A DNA stretch of 64,000 bases from Adenanthera pavonina (GCA_026686845.1 JAIVEN010000021.1:17812001-17876000); one strand, 5' to 3'. Numbered from the stretch's first letter, positions 1 through 12,042 are shown. Numbers and translations: made by a program. The notes: generated by a model from the sequence alone, not told the origin.

Positions 1-1165
1 AATGTTTAACACATATAATGTAGTTCAATTCAGTTATTTCTAAATTAAGCGCATTGCATATTTTTTACATAACTTTTCCCCCTATTTGACATCAACAAAA
101 AGGTTTAAAGAATAATAAGTTTTTCTTCTCTCCCTATTTGTAAGATTGTATCGGTAAGCATAAATGTTTAGGGTTCTTTCAAGCACATGCTAAAGCATAA
201 GCTGAAATGCAACTTATCATCAAAACTTATTATACCGTGCATGTTCAGATCTTGACTATTGTTACTGTTATGAAAATTGATACCAATTGTTGGTGATATT
301 CAAACTAATATCAATTATTGCTTGAAACTATTATGATACCAATTGTTATGTTGCTCCTTGTTAAGATAATTATGATATGCACACATTAGAAGAGGTATCT
401 TAGAGTTAAAGATTTGTTACATTCTTTCTTTATGATCAACAAGAGATGTTGAAACATCATTTCTCTCTTTAACATATTAGAACTAAGCAACAAAACACTT
501 CACAGTAATTGGGGTGAGCTGCATTTCATATGATAAAACTAAGAAATCTTAATGCAACACATAGGCATGTTCATACAAGAATACATGATTGTGATTCTTC
601 TTTTAAATCAAAAGGAGCTTTTAAAAACCTTTTCATTCAAAGTTATAATCTCCCTCTAAGTATGCATATCTATTCAAACATGCATGCTTTTCAAGAGGAA
701 TTATGACAAGCAAACAAGTTTCGTTATACAAATAAAGAAATAGACTTGTACACGCACTAAACTTCATAGTAAGCATCAACAAATTTAGATAGTTCATTAT
801 TTGAACAAGGACCATACTTTATTTTAATAACCTCATGCGTTAGCATCAACCAAGCATATTCAAAAGTTAGTTAAACATTTAAAAACTAGCTTGGTGAATA
901 GCTAGCTTCTTTCCTTTTTAGTATGATTCCAATTAAGCAAATTAGATACTTCATCTTTGTGAGGCTTTCACCATTTAGCTCAAGGAGTACCTACAAAAGC
1001 CAAGGGAATATCTTTTTTCTTTCTTTAGTGCCCTTTTTGACTTGGGTCCACTAATGGTTAGTTTAAACAATTTATAATACATATGGAACCAGAGTTTAAT
1101 CTTACCCAAATATATGTAATGCAATAATTGAAAAGGGTAAAGGTCAGAGGTTACTAAAGCTCATT
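1..1165. other. Non-coding internal region of CopM
   Basis: No credible protein is encoded on either strand. The minus-strand block around 984-1000 matches the post-pol spacer of CopA (8651) and CopB (34315). On the minus strand 66-101 contains a run reading AGGGGGAAAAG preceded by a TTGATGTCAAA-like phrase, similar to the purine tracts before the 3' LTRs of CopA and CopB. No LTR start follows it, so it is not called as the functional polypurine tract. Confidence 0.4.
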
Positions 1166-3042
1166 TCATGTTATTTTTGGCTTGTATGCAGTATAGTACT
1201 GATCATGTATCCCTTTTGCATATAGGCCATTACTTCTTATGTTTTTCCTTTTTCTCTTCTCAAGGTGAGTGATTTGATTTCCATTAGAGCTCTTTTCTTG
1301 AGATGAGTGAGAAAATTGCTTCCAGTGCTTCTTCTTGTGATTAGCAGTTGCAATTTTGGTTTTTTGAGAAGCTTTCCTTTTCAGCAACCTCTCTCTTGCA
1401 CCAATATGTTCTCCTTTCTTGGATTTATTCTGCATACATGAAATACTAGAAGAACATTTTGGTACCTACTTATTTCTGGGTCCAAGAGGGTTAGTAATAT
1501 TCTTTGGAACCCATTTAATGCTTTTGCTCAAGCCATATTTTCTTATATTGCATAGATGAATTATATGCTCATTTTTTCCACAATATCTGTATGATGGTAG
1601 GCTAGGCATTACAGTAGGCACAAAGAATTTTGAATAGCATTTGTTTTTCCCTTTGGACGCACTCTTATAGCCAGCATCCAACTTGCCAAACACACAATTC
1701 TGTTTGCCAAGTGAAATATTTAAATTACCTTTGCCTCGGGTGAAATTGGCTATTACCTTAGTTAACTCCTCCTATTACAAGAGGAAGTGTGTGTGTGAAG
1801 GTTTTCCAGATATTTTCTAAATCATTTATTTTCTGTTTGAGTGATTCATTTTCATTCTTTTCAAATTCTAATTCATTTTCTAAGAAAATCACTATCTTCT
1901 TACTATGTGCAAGTGTTTTTGCTAATCTAACCATTTCACCATGCACTTCATTACAAGCATCTTTCAACTCATCAATAGAAAATTTAGAATTAGATTTAGA
2001 GTCGAATTTGATACCTCATTATCAGATAGTGCCATCAAGTATGGATAGGTATCCTCATCATCTTCATCTGAATTGTTGCCCCAGATTGCAGAGATGTATG
2101 CCACTTTAGCTTTCTCATTTTTCTTCTCTGTATATCTTCCTCCTTGCCTCTTTGAATGCTACTTCAGATTATTTACATAGTAGGAGTGCTTTTGTTTCTG
2201 AAGCTCCTTCTTTTTGATGTTGAAGACTCTGCCAAATTTGATGGTCAACTGTTTAAGCTCATCCTCCTCATCATCATTGCTATTATCATCACTTTCATCA
2301 TTAGTATCATCATCTTCTGAGCTTTGTGATGTAGTAGCCTTGAGCATCAGTGCTTTCCCTTTGTTTTGTTGTTTCCACTGAAGATCAAATCTTCCTTCAT
2401 GTTCAGCAAGACTTCCAAATAGTACAGTGACAAATTGATATGATTCTCCTCTCGTTTCTTCAATGGCTGTCACTTTTGGTTGCCATTCTTTAGGTAGAGT
2501 TCTGATTATTTTGTATACTTTCTCTCTTTATATATAGCTCTTTTCCAAAGCTACCAAATGATTAACAATGTAAGTAAAATGAATTTACATTTCTTTAATG
2601 GGCTCACCATTTTCATCTTCAAGGCTTCATATTCAGCTATGAGAGAGCTGAACCTGTTTTCCTTCACTCCCTTGGTTCCTTCATGAGTAATCTCCAGAGC
2701 ATCCCACATTTCCTTTACTGTGTTAAAATCTGACACTCTGAAGAACTCATCTTGTGAAAGAGCACTAACCAAGGAGTGCTTTGCCTTGAAGTTCAGTAAG
2801 ACTCTTTGCTTATCTTCATCATCCCATTATTCTTTTGGCTTCTTCTCTCTATATGTGCCATCATTCTGCAATTTTTGTGGCACAAAAGTCACCCTTCTGT
2901 ATACCAGATGAAATGTCTAGGTACATGGACTGAAAAAATATTTGCATGCTCATCTTCCAGTATCTATAGTGTTCATTATTGAAGCCTAGAGGCCTATTGA
3001 CATTATTCACCGTGGCAATATGTTCTCTCCAAAGCTAGCCAT
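1166..3042 (-). pseudogene. Copia gag remnant of CopM
   Basis: This encoded the Gag nucleocapsid polyprotein. Reading starts at an ATG at 3042 that opens MASFGENILP and then hits stops. Shortly after comes RPLGFNNEHYRYWK, a hallmark of SIRE-type Copia Gag. The segment 2772-2551 continues the UBN2-type capsid region (WDALEITHEGTKGVKENR). An acidic stretch lies at about 2290-2330. A knuckle-like sequence at about 1580-1540 (YRYCGKNEHIIHLC) has the first Cys of the usual C-x2-C-x4-H-x4-C replaced by Tyr. The reading frame changes several times. The last piece, 1435-1166, is basic and matches nothing I recognise. No pol follows. Confidence 0.75.
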
Positions 3043-3080
3043 CTTGCTCTTGGATGATTAGATCCTTTGCTGGGAGTTCA

Positions 3081-3094
3081 AGCTCTGATACCAA
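3081..3094 (-). promoter_or_regulatory. Primer-binding site of CopM (initiator tRNA-Met type)
   Basis: The minus strand reads TGGTATCAGAGCTT immediately inside the LTR end at 3096. TGGTATCAGAGC is complementary to the 3' end of plant initiator methionine tRNA, the usual primer for these Copia elements. It fixes the LTR boundary and the minus-strand orientation. Confidence 0.85.
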
Positions 3095-3095
3095 T

Positions 3096-4935
3096 TGTTA
3101 GGTTGGCTGGTCACCCAAGAGGAGGTGAATTGGTTAATGTAATATTTTCATCCTTTTTAAGAGTAGCCAAATTTCACCAACAATTACAGCAAAATAGGAT
3201 GAACAAAGTATGATGAATGATACAGATGAAATAAGAAAATTAGGGATCAAATACAAGAATTTATACTGGTTTGGCCTAAACTAATTGGCCTACGTCCAAT
3301 CCTCAAGCCACCGCTTAAGATTTCTACTATATCCCACAAGTTTGATCTAGGTACTTGTGAAGCCTTAATATATCCCACAAGTTTCAATTGGCACTTGTGA
3401 AGCCACTCTCCCCACTCCCTTATAAGATGTGTAATTTCCCTTAGTATTTCCTCATACTAAGATTATACCCAGAAATTGTAGAAAAGAATGAATACATAAT
3501 GAAAACTCTCTCTTAGAGTAGATGATACATTGAAAGCTCACTCTAATGAAGTGAGTTTAGTTTTGAATGCTAACACAAAAAGATTTTATAAATTGCAGCA
3601 GCATTTTGGCATAAACTTACTTAAAATCGTTACCCATAAGTTCAAATGAAGTTCTATTTATAGATTTATGACTTAACTAGTTATTAGACACAAGATCTAT
3701 CCTTTAGAGATGTTAACCAACAATTACTTTGCAAAACCAGCTATTCACCAACCGTATTTAATGTGTTTGACACATTGAAACTCGAATTTTGGGTTTCAAC
3801 AAACGAATTTTACATAGACGATAAGCTAAAGACTTTAGTATTAAACTTCCAAAATTCGTCTATTCAAGAGTGAAAATCGAAGTTTTAATTTGTCAAATAT
3901 ATCACATGTTGAAACATATCAATTTTCATACTATAAATGCATATGTTGAGTATGAATAGCTGTCTCATGTTTTTGTATTCCACTTGAAATTCAAATTTCA
4001 GAAGCCGAAATTTGACTATTAAAGGCTTACTCAACTTGGCACAAAAGTTCTCTTCTTGAAATTCAAATTTTGCACTTCAAAGTTCATCTGTCAAAGACTG
4101 TGACTTTGAACTTCATCAATAATCAAATTTTAATTGAGCTTCTTGTGAATTTTGCATACTTTTAGTAACTATACTTACCACGAAATTCAAATTTTAGAAC
4201 CAAAATTCAAATTTTAGAATCAAAATTCGAATTTTAGAGCTAAAAGTCATCTATTAGAGCTAAGATCATATTTTCACTAACTATGCTTAGCCCGAAATTT
4301 GAATTTCATATTCAAAATTTGAATTTTGCTCAAAATCTACATGAATCAATTAGTAAAATTTGTTTATTAGCCAATATACTTGAATTTTAACACATGCTAA
4401 CATCAAATTTACTTATGCTTACTCATTTAAGACATATAATAACAAGATTAAGTAATTTTCAAAGATTAAAACCCCCTCAAGACCTAAGTGAAACAAAATA
4501 TACCTAGTATCTAGGTCTTCAATGCTTGAGCTCTACTTTCACTTGGTCATTTCCTTCTTGGCATGCTCTCTCCTGAGTTTCAATTCTTGGAGCATCATTT
4601 CTCTTCTCCTTTCTTGAGCGAGACATGATGCTACTTTTCATTTCTCTATTCCAATGCTCACTTTTCCTACTTGGACCATCCTACATTAATATGTCACACT
4701 TAAAAACCAAGTGGTTAGTCCAATTTATATATCCAACTTATATTATAAACCATAGAAGCATAGTGGATATATTAGTGCATGGTATAATATATGCATTATA
4801 AACACAATTAGATACATGCTAATACACATCTTACTTCTTTAAGGAACATTATATATGTTAAACACATATGATGCATTTGTTCCTTATTACTCTACATTTG
4901 TCATCATCAAAACTTATATTATATTAAACCTAACA
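3096..4935 (-). repeat. CopM 5' LTR
   Basis: On the minus strand the LTR opens TGTTAGGTTTAATATAAT at 4935 and closes CCTAACA at 3096, with a TG...CA frame and a PBS directly after it; length is 1840 bases. Its start and end resemble those of solo LTR S1, so both belong to one family. It contains a TATA box, the conserved 3' block at 3260-3307 and the AATTCGAATT-type inverted-repeat array at about 3780-4330. The LTR is adjacent to CopA internal DNA on the right. Confidence 0.85.
3654..3765 (-). promoter_or_regulatory. LTR core promoter of CopM
   Basis: The minus strand has CTATAAATAG (3663-3654) followed by a CATTTGAACTTATGGGTAACG block. Upstream, to about 3765, are degenerate copies of the GGTTGGTGAATAGCT and TCTAAAGGATAG motifs. 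The same order is present in S1, S3, CopA and CopB. Promoter function is inferred from position and conservation. Confidence 0.6.
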
Positions 4936-5398
4936 GTAAGAATGCTCATCTTCATAAGACTCTAACCAGATTCACCAAAGATCAAGATATGCTGAAAGTA
5001 ATACTAGGAATGTAGTGAGTCAAAACAAAACAGGTCTAGGGTATGACCCTTATGCTCTTAAAGAGAAACTAAAAAGCAAGAAACAAAATCTTTACTTGAG
5101 AAATTTTGTGCATGTTGATGGCATTAAATCAACGCAAAACATAGAGTCATTTCCAGCACCTAGAAATCAAAAGGATAGATATTTTCTACATTATTTTAGA
5201 CCTGTATCTCTTTCTTCTAGCCCCTTTTCTACTTGACACTTCTGTAACAAGATAGGTTAAACATTCTGCTTTTGTGTATATAAGAAGGAAGGAAATGACA
5301 ATGGAATGAAATGGGTTCCCAAAGGTACTTCAGTGCCTAAGGGAGGAACTAACAAGAAAGAACCCAAGCAAATATGGGTACCCAAAAGGAAGAACTAA
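4936..5398 (+). pseudogene. Copia gag C-terminal remnant (CopA)
   Basis: The longest open piece (5015-5236) contains LGYDPYALKEKLKSKKQNLY, which matches the same region of CopB gag (about 30820-30880). A degraded zinc knuckle follows at about 5232-5275, where the first Cys and the His positions are now stop codons. The segment ends with WVPK repeats and a stop at 5396-5398, as in CopB. The N-terminal capsid part is absent because CopM lies at this point. Confidence 0.75.
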
Positions 5399-5399
5399 A

Positions 5400-6912
5400 A
5401 TCTATTTTGTAGGTGTCTCAAGGCCAAGAAAAGCAACAAGTGGTATATGAATAATGCTTGTTCAAGACATATGACTGAAGATAAAAAAAAAAATCATTCT
5501 GTTGAAAGAAAAGAAAGGAGGAAAGGTTACTTTTGATGGTGACCAATCTAGCAAGGTGGTTGGCATTGGAATCATAGGAAGAAACCTAAAAACATCAATA
5601 GAAGAAGTGCTATTTGTAATTGGCCTCAACCACAACCTACTAAGTGTAAGCCATACCTATGACAAAGGCAATTGGGTTCTATTCAATTCCAAATCCTACT
5701 TAGTCATCAGAAAAAGTGACCATAAAGTCATTCTCGAAGCACAAAGATATGGTAATTGTTATACAATCAATTTAGATGAATTACCTAGTCTAGACTCAAT
5801 ATGCTTAATCAGTAAAAATGATGAGAGTTGGCTATAGCATAGAAGATTAGCTCATGTTAGCTTGCATTAATTAAACAAGCTTATTAAAAATGAACTTGTT
5901 CTTGGATTGCCTAATGTCTCTTTTGAAAAGGATAGAGAATGTAATGTTTGTCTAAAGAAAAACAAACTAAGTCCTCTTTTAAATCTAAAAAAGTTGTCTC
6001 TACATGTAGACCACTGCAATTGCTTCACATGGACTTGATAGGTCCTACTCGTGTCAAAAGCATTGGTGGCAACCTATATGTGCTTGTTGTGGTTGATGAC
6101 TATTCCATATTTACTTGGACTTTATTTCTTTCTTCTAAAGATGGGACATTCGAGGCATTTCTAATCTTAGTTAACAAAATTAAAAATAAGAAAGGTTGCT
6201 CTATTGTGTGATTAGAACAAATCACGGTGGTGAGTTTGAAAATGCTTAGTTTGCTAAATATTTTGAAGACAATAGAATAGAGCACAAGTTCTCTACTCCA
6301 AGAACACCTCAACAGAATGGAGTTGTTGAGAGGAAAAATAGAGTGCTAGAAGAAATGACTCGTGTAATGCTGAATGAAAAAGGACAACCATAGTACTTTT
6401 GGGCTGATACAGTGAGCACAACATGCTACCTAATGAACAAAGCCTACATCAGACCTATTCTTGGCAAAACTCCATATGACCTGTACAAGGGAAAGAAGCC
6501 TAACCTTTCTTATCTTCATGGTTTTGGGTGCACTTGCTACATACACAACAACAGCAAAAATACCTTGGGTAAGTTCGATACCAAATTAGATGAAGGTATA
6601 TTTCTTGGTTATTCAAATAGGAGTAAGGGATATAGAGTATTCAATAAAAAGTCTAAGACCATAGAAGAATTTGTGCATGTAGTATTTATTGAAAATGAAA
6701 CTTTTCCTAAACCTAACTTAGATGAGGATGAACTAATTTCTAGTTTTGAAAACGTGAACCTTTCTAAGGAAGATAAAACTGAACCTCCAAAAATATCAGA
6801 ATCTACTGCTGTAGAGGAAGATATTCCGGAGAAAGGTCATGAACTTGATGAAAATAAAGAAATTTCTCAAGAACTGCCCAGACGTTGGAGATATCAACTT
6901 CCCAGACATTGA
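5400..6912 (+). pseudogene. Copia protease, GAG-pre-integrase and integrase region (CopA)
   Basis: The protease active-site motif at 5441-5482 reads WYMNNACSRHMTED, where the family has DSG before the CSRHMTG block, so the catalytic Asp is lost. A GAG-pre-integrase zinc-binding segment (HRRLAH ... ECNVC) spans about 5836-5956. The integrase core follows at about 5990-6360 with HMDLIGP, VDDYS, and VERKNR carrying the catalytic Glu. The second catalytic Asp is Asn in NHGGEF near 6216. The frame breaks at 6211 and at 6391-6393 (TAG), and an open stretch 6412-6912 carries the integrase C-terminal GIFLGYSNRSKGYRVFN signature and an acidic linker. The enzyme cannot be active. Confidence 0.85.
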
Positions 6913-8558
6913 AGACATCAAAGGATTCATCCTATTGATCAAGTGATTGTGAATGTTTAAGAGAATGTAAAAACAAAAAGGAAACTTAGAGATCAAATAA
7001 ATACTGTGCATTTATTTCTCAAATTGAACCTAAGTGTATTAAAGAAGAATTAAAAGATAAGTATTGGATAATAGCTATGCAAGAAGAACTAAATCAATTT
7101 GAGAGGAATCAAGTTTGGGACTTAGTGCCTAGGCCTAATGATCATCCAATTATTAAAACCAAATGTGTGTTTTGAGACAAACTTGATGAATATGAAATAA
7201 TAATAAAAAACAAAGCCAGTCTAGTGGCTAAAGGACATAATCAAGAAGAAGATATAGATTATAAGGAAACCTTTGCTCCAATCACAAGATTTTAAGCAAT
7301 AAGTATTATCTTAGCCTATGCTTGTGTAAAAGACATTAAGCTATATCAAATGGATAGAAAAAGTGTTTTTCTAAATGGTTATATCATGGAAGAAGCTTAT
7401 GTTGACCAATCTCCAGGATTTGAGGACTCAACTAAACCCAATCATGTATATAAACTAAAGAAAGCTCTTTATGGATTAAAACATGCACCTAGAGCATGGT
7501 ATAAAAGATTAAGTAATTTCCTAATTGAAAAAGGGTTCAATAGTGGCAAAGTTGATACAATTCTTTTTACTAACAAGAAAAACAAATATTTACTTATTGT
7601 TCAAATATATGTTGGTGACATTATATTTAGTGCTACTAATGAATCTTTGTGCAAGGATTTTTCTAAGTTAATGCAGAGTGAATTTGAGATGTCAATGATG
7701 GGAGAACTTAACCTTTTCCTTGGACTGCAAATCCAATAATGTGATGATGGAATCTTCCTAAATCAATCAAAATACCTAAAAAAGTTGTTGAAGAAATTTG
7801 GGATGGAGAATGCAAAATCAATAGGAACTCGAATGGCCTCTGCTATAAAGCTTGATATGGATGAAGAAGCAAAACCATTTGACATAACTCAATACAGAAG
7901 AATGATTAGTTCCTTACTACACCTAACAGCTAGTAGGCCTGACAACATGTTCAGTGTCTGCATGTGTAAAAGGTTCTAATCATGTCCCAAGGAGTCCCAT
8001 ACAACAGCTGTAAAGAAAATATTCAGATATCTACTTGGAACATCACATATGGGACTTTGATATCTAAAGAGCAATGGAGAAGAGCTTGTTAGTTATGTTG
8101 ATACTGACTTTGTTGGATCTAAGACCAAGAGAAAAGGCACAAGTGGTACATGTCAATTTCTTAGAGGATCCTTAGTCTCATGGTTCAGAAAGAAACAAAA
8201 TAGTATGGCTCTCTCTATAGCAGAAGCTGAATATATAGTCGCTAGAAGCAATTGTTGTCAAATCCTATGAATGAAGTAGCAATTGGAAGATCTTGAAATT
8301 GAGATGAAAGAAATACTTGTTAAATGTAATAATCTCAGTGCTATCAACATCACAAAAAATTCAATGATGCATTCAAGGACGAAGCATATTGAGGTCAGAC
8401 ACCATTTCATAAGGGATCATGTTCTGAAAAGAAACATCATATTGGAATTTGTCCCTATAGAGGATTAGTTTATAGACATCTTAACCAAACCACTTCTTGA
8501 GGATAGATATTGTAAAATTAGAAGAGAATTGAAAATGGTAAATCCCAATGAAATGTAA
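6913..8558 (+). pseudogene. Copia reverse transcriptase and RNase H (CopA)
   Basis: RT begins near 7077 (MQEELNQFERNQVWDLV) and carries [12 protein letters not shown], KALYGLKHAPRAWY and FLGLQI blocks. The polymerase box at 7608-7619 reads YVGD where the family has YVDD, so one of the two metal-binding aspartates is lost. RNase H follows (TDFVGS near 8105, SIAEAEYI near 8215, HIEVRHHFIRDHV near 8380). In-frame stops occur at about 7175, 7294, 7738 and 8270. The reading ends at TAA 8556-8558, aligned with the CopB end at 34222. Part of this was one Pol polyprotein with the preceding entry. Confidence 0.85.
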
Positions 8559-9555
8559 GCAAGTTTCTACCTAAACTAGTTTACTATTGAAGGTTAATCT
8601 GTTAAGTCATACACTAACTTAAGCATCGGAGTATGTTTAAAGTATTTTGCAGGTACTCCTCATGAGCTTATGTGATAAGAAACCAATATAATGGAGTATC
8701 TCATACTTACTCAAACAACATCTGTTGAAGAAATATGGAAATTCAAATGTTCAGTGTCTGTTTGTAAGTTCAATCTTACAAAATTCGCATTTTAACTCCT
8801 AATAGATGAACTTTCATGTTATATTTGGCTTATTGGGTAACTTCGCTTGTTTGAAATTTGAATTTTGGCCATTTAATGGCTGAATTTTAGTGCTTCACAT
8901 GCTATACTAGTGTTTCAGTCTACTCAAACTTCATTTGCTGATTAATTGAAATTCGAATTTTGAATATTGGTATATGTGTTTGCCTTGTCTGTGTGGATAA
9001 CATTTGAGTTTTGATGATTCAATATTCACATGTTAGACATTCCTTCATGAAGTCTCAAAGTATGAACTTTGAATCCCAGCATTCATCTATTGGACTTCAT
9101 GTGTTTGCATGTCTTCAGTTGAAGACTTTGAAATTCAAACTTTGAAGACACAAAGTTTGTCTATTGAAATATCTATTAATGATATGTCCTTGACAATCAA
9201 ATTTCAAGACTGACATTCGACTGTTGAAGATATCCTTCATATGTTATGTCTTTGACAAACGAACCTCAAGGTTGAAAATTTGTCCGTTAAGACAGTTTCT
9301 TTATGTTATGTAGGCAGCGTAGCTAACTAAAATTCAAATTTTGACCACCAAAATTCATCTGACAGATGGTTACATAAGAAAATTCAAAGGGCCATATGGT
9401 GAATAGATATAAACCTATTTGAACTTTAACCTCTACACTTCTCATTCTCTCTTAACCATTCTCAAATTCCTTTAGTCAACCTTCATTTCCCATCGATTAA
9501 ACTCTAAATCAAACCTCAAAAACACCTTTGGAGCATTTCTTGAAACACATTCCAA
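8559..9555 (+). other. Pol-env spacer of CopA
   Basis: About 1 kb without coding capacity, conserved with CopB 34223-35216. It contains TTTTGCAG|GTACTCC at 8646-8658, resembling a 3' splice site, and then many short inverted repeats built on AAATTCGAATTT and GACGAA/TTCGTC motifs (about 8730-9370), the same kind found in the LTRs. A spliced transcript could use this spacer to bring the env-like ORF near the cap; that is an inference. Confidence 0.6.
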
Positions 9556-11742
9556 GTGAAATTGGTTAGAGTGAAGAACACTAATATTGAGAAAGAAAAG
9601 CAAAGGCCCAAGCGATCTGTCAAATCCCAGTATGCATCAAAAGAAGGCAAAACACAGAAAGAAAAGCTGAGTCTAGCATGGGAACACCATCAAAGAAGCA
9701 AAAAATACCATCTAAGCCAAAATGAAAAAAACCTACGGCTGTTGCTTCTACATCTAGCACAGAGTCTGAGGAACTCTAGATGACCATAGAGCCCCTTTAC
9801 AGCTCTGAATAAATTTTGAAGGGATTTACGACAAAGTTTGCTGTAAAGAAGGTAATTACTCTTTATTGCACTAACTTAGATCAATTTTTGGTTTCAAACA
9901 ATTTTGATACTAGATTTTGGATGAGAAAGTATAAAAACTTGTTGGAGATTAAGGAGAGACAGAACGATGAAGTCATCAAAGTCTGATATGCCTCCTTGAA
10001 ATTCGATGATAAGATGAAGAAGTATCAAGTGACTTTCAGGTCTAGGAATTTGTGGCTAACTGATGAGAATCTCAATGATATTCTGGAGATTCCTAGATAG
10101 GACAGATTTAAAATTGATATTTCTGCCACCAAATATATTGATGAAGATGATGAAGCTAATAAAGAAGGTGAGGAATTTTGAATTATGAAGAAAGCACAAT
10201 TCTAGATGCACTTTTCAGAAGACAGGTGAATGGGCCTCAACTGAAAACTGTGAAGCCTTTTGACTTCAGTCTACAAGTAAGAGTTCTACATTATATAGTG
10301 TCTAGGATTATCTTCAATAAGGGAGGAAGGTTCAACTTCATTACCAGGGTTGAAGCTTATATTCGAAGAAAGGAGATCAACCTAGGTAATATCAATTTTC
10401 AAAGAATGATCAAGGCTAGAGACCAGTGAAAATACTCCACTCTACCATATGCCTCCATCATTACCAAACTTCTCAAATATGCTAAGATATAGCAACTAGA
10501 AAAGGCAAAGGAAAGTTTACAAAAGAATTTAAAGAAGAAGAATGAATGAGAATGGGAATAGAAAGAAGAGAAGGCAAATGGATTGGAAAAGGGGCTGGTA
10601 AATCTGAGAATCTATTCTATGATGGGGAAGAGTCACAACAACAAGAAATTACCTTTGGGGCTACTCCAACCATCCAACCTGAACCACAACCAACCTAACC
10701 TCAGCCTACCCAGCAACCCGAACCTTCCATTCCATCCACTTTGGCTACCCCTAACACCATACCTGACCTATATGATTGCCTATCAAAAAAAGATATTAAG
10801 TATTAGAGAGGAACATAATGCTAAGTTTGCAGACCTACAAGCTCAAATAACTGACCTAGCCAAGAATCTCAAGGTGATTGCTGATGCCTATGAAGATATT
10901 CAAAACTCTCTTCCAACCACATCAACAACTACCTTAGATTGGTACATCTGAATCTCTTAAATCTTCAAGCTCAAATAACCGACCTGGCTAAAAGTCCTTT
11001 TGAAATAGGCTCTCCTAATGCTACTGCTGCTACTATCACACCTTAGGCTTCAAGTAATTGTACTAGTCCTGGTCCATCTGTAAACTATGCTATAAAGGAT
11101 GAAGCCACTCAAGCAAAGGGCTCTCATGAGCCAATCATAGAGGAAGCTCAAGATTCAATTCGATTATCAAAAGAAACTGAGCAAACGGAGAAGCTTGTTG
11201 CAGACCTTACAGCTGCACCCATTATTCAAGCTACTCTCAATGAGGAAAAGGGGATCATGCCTTACATTGACTTTGCTGCTGTTGCACACGATACTATAGT
11301 GTAAGCTTAGAAGCAAAGGCTAGATGAGATGTTCCCTCCACTAGCTCCTCAACCTCCATCCTTTGAACTTGGACTCTCGGTAGAGAAATGAGCTAGGCTA
11401 GCTAATATCCTAAGGAAAGCTTGGGAATTAACTTCAGGATTTGATGATGATCTTCCACAAATCCCTCCTTCAATGCCATTTATACTAGTTACTCTTTTAG
11501 CCATTCCTATGGCTCAAGTGCCTCTTCTTTCTATACCTACTTCTGCTCCTGATGATGCCAAAAATAGGGATAAGGAAGTTGGACAAACTAGAGAAGCTGC
11601 AACTGGACAAACTAGAGAAGCTGCAACTGGACAAACTAGAGAAGCTGCAACTGGACAAACCAAAATTGGACAATCTGAAGCTACTAGGTAATCAGGAAAA
11701 ACTTATGGCAAGAGGATTAAGCTCAAGGCCATAAAGGAATGA
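9556..11742 (+). pseudogene. Env-like ORF remnant of CopA (SIRE-type ORF after pol)
   Basis: Homologous to the CopB ORF at 35217-39807. The start ATG seen in CopB is gone here. Open fragments lie at 9556-9783 (basic), 10178-10429, 10583-10951 and 11473-11691. The 9900-10160 segment still resembles the CopB piece containing KYKNLLEI and NLWLIEEN. A proline- and asparagine-rich stretch lies at 10660-10780 and a coiled-coil-like stretch (LQAQITDLAKNLKVI) at about 10840-10880. The C-terminus is basic. No signal peptide or transmembrane segment is evident, so 'env-like' refers only to the position. Function is unknown. Confidence 0.65.
11581..11652 (+). repeat. Three exact tandem copies of a 24-bp unit
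   Basis: Three consecutive identical 24-base units start at 11581, 11605 and 11629 and encode GQTREAAT three times near the end of the env-like ORF. CopB has a single diverged GQTGEVTV unit at the corresponding place. The length, a multiple of three, keeps the frame. Confidence 0.9.
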
Positions 11743-12027
11743 CAAGCTGCAGAACCTTAGGGCTTAGACCTTAAGACTTTGTAGGATTTTGTGTTTCATT
11801 GTGATGTACTTTCTTTATGATCAATGTACTTGTTTGTATACTTACTTGAACTTGGTTGAACATTTGTATTGAACATACGTGCACCGATAAATCAATGAAA
11901 CTTATTTCCATATTTTCTTTTACATTCTCCTAAATTTTCAACTATAATACATGTGCTATATTTATATTTAAATTTTAATGCATATATTGAGAGGGAGCTC
12001 TAATTCAATTTGCAAGTTTTGTCATCA

Positions 12028-12042
12028 TAAAAAAGGGGAGAA
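12028..12042 (+). promoter_or_regulatory. Polypurine tract of CopA
   Basis: A purine run (TAAAAAAGGGGAGAA) lies directly before the LTR start at 12043. CopB has the same arrangement at 40101-40114. It would prime plus-strand DNA synthesis. Confidence 0.7.

Larger units (their letters stand above)
1..4935 (-). mobile_element. CopM: SIRE-type Ty1/Copia element, 5' part, internally deleted
   Basis: Read on the minus strand this is an LTR (4935 to 3096), a primer-binding site, a gag remnant, and then non-coding DNA running off the window. Protease, integrase, RT and RNase H are not seen after gag. At 984-994 the minus strand instead carries the GTAGGTACTCC block that in CopA and CopB lies about 100 bases after the pol stop, so pol appears to have been deleted. 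The 3' LTR would lie to the left of the window. CopM abuts internal sequence of CopA at 4936, which suggests insertion into CopA; the duplication that would prove it is outside the window. Confidence 0.75.
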
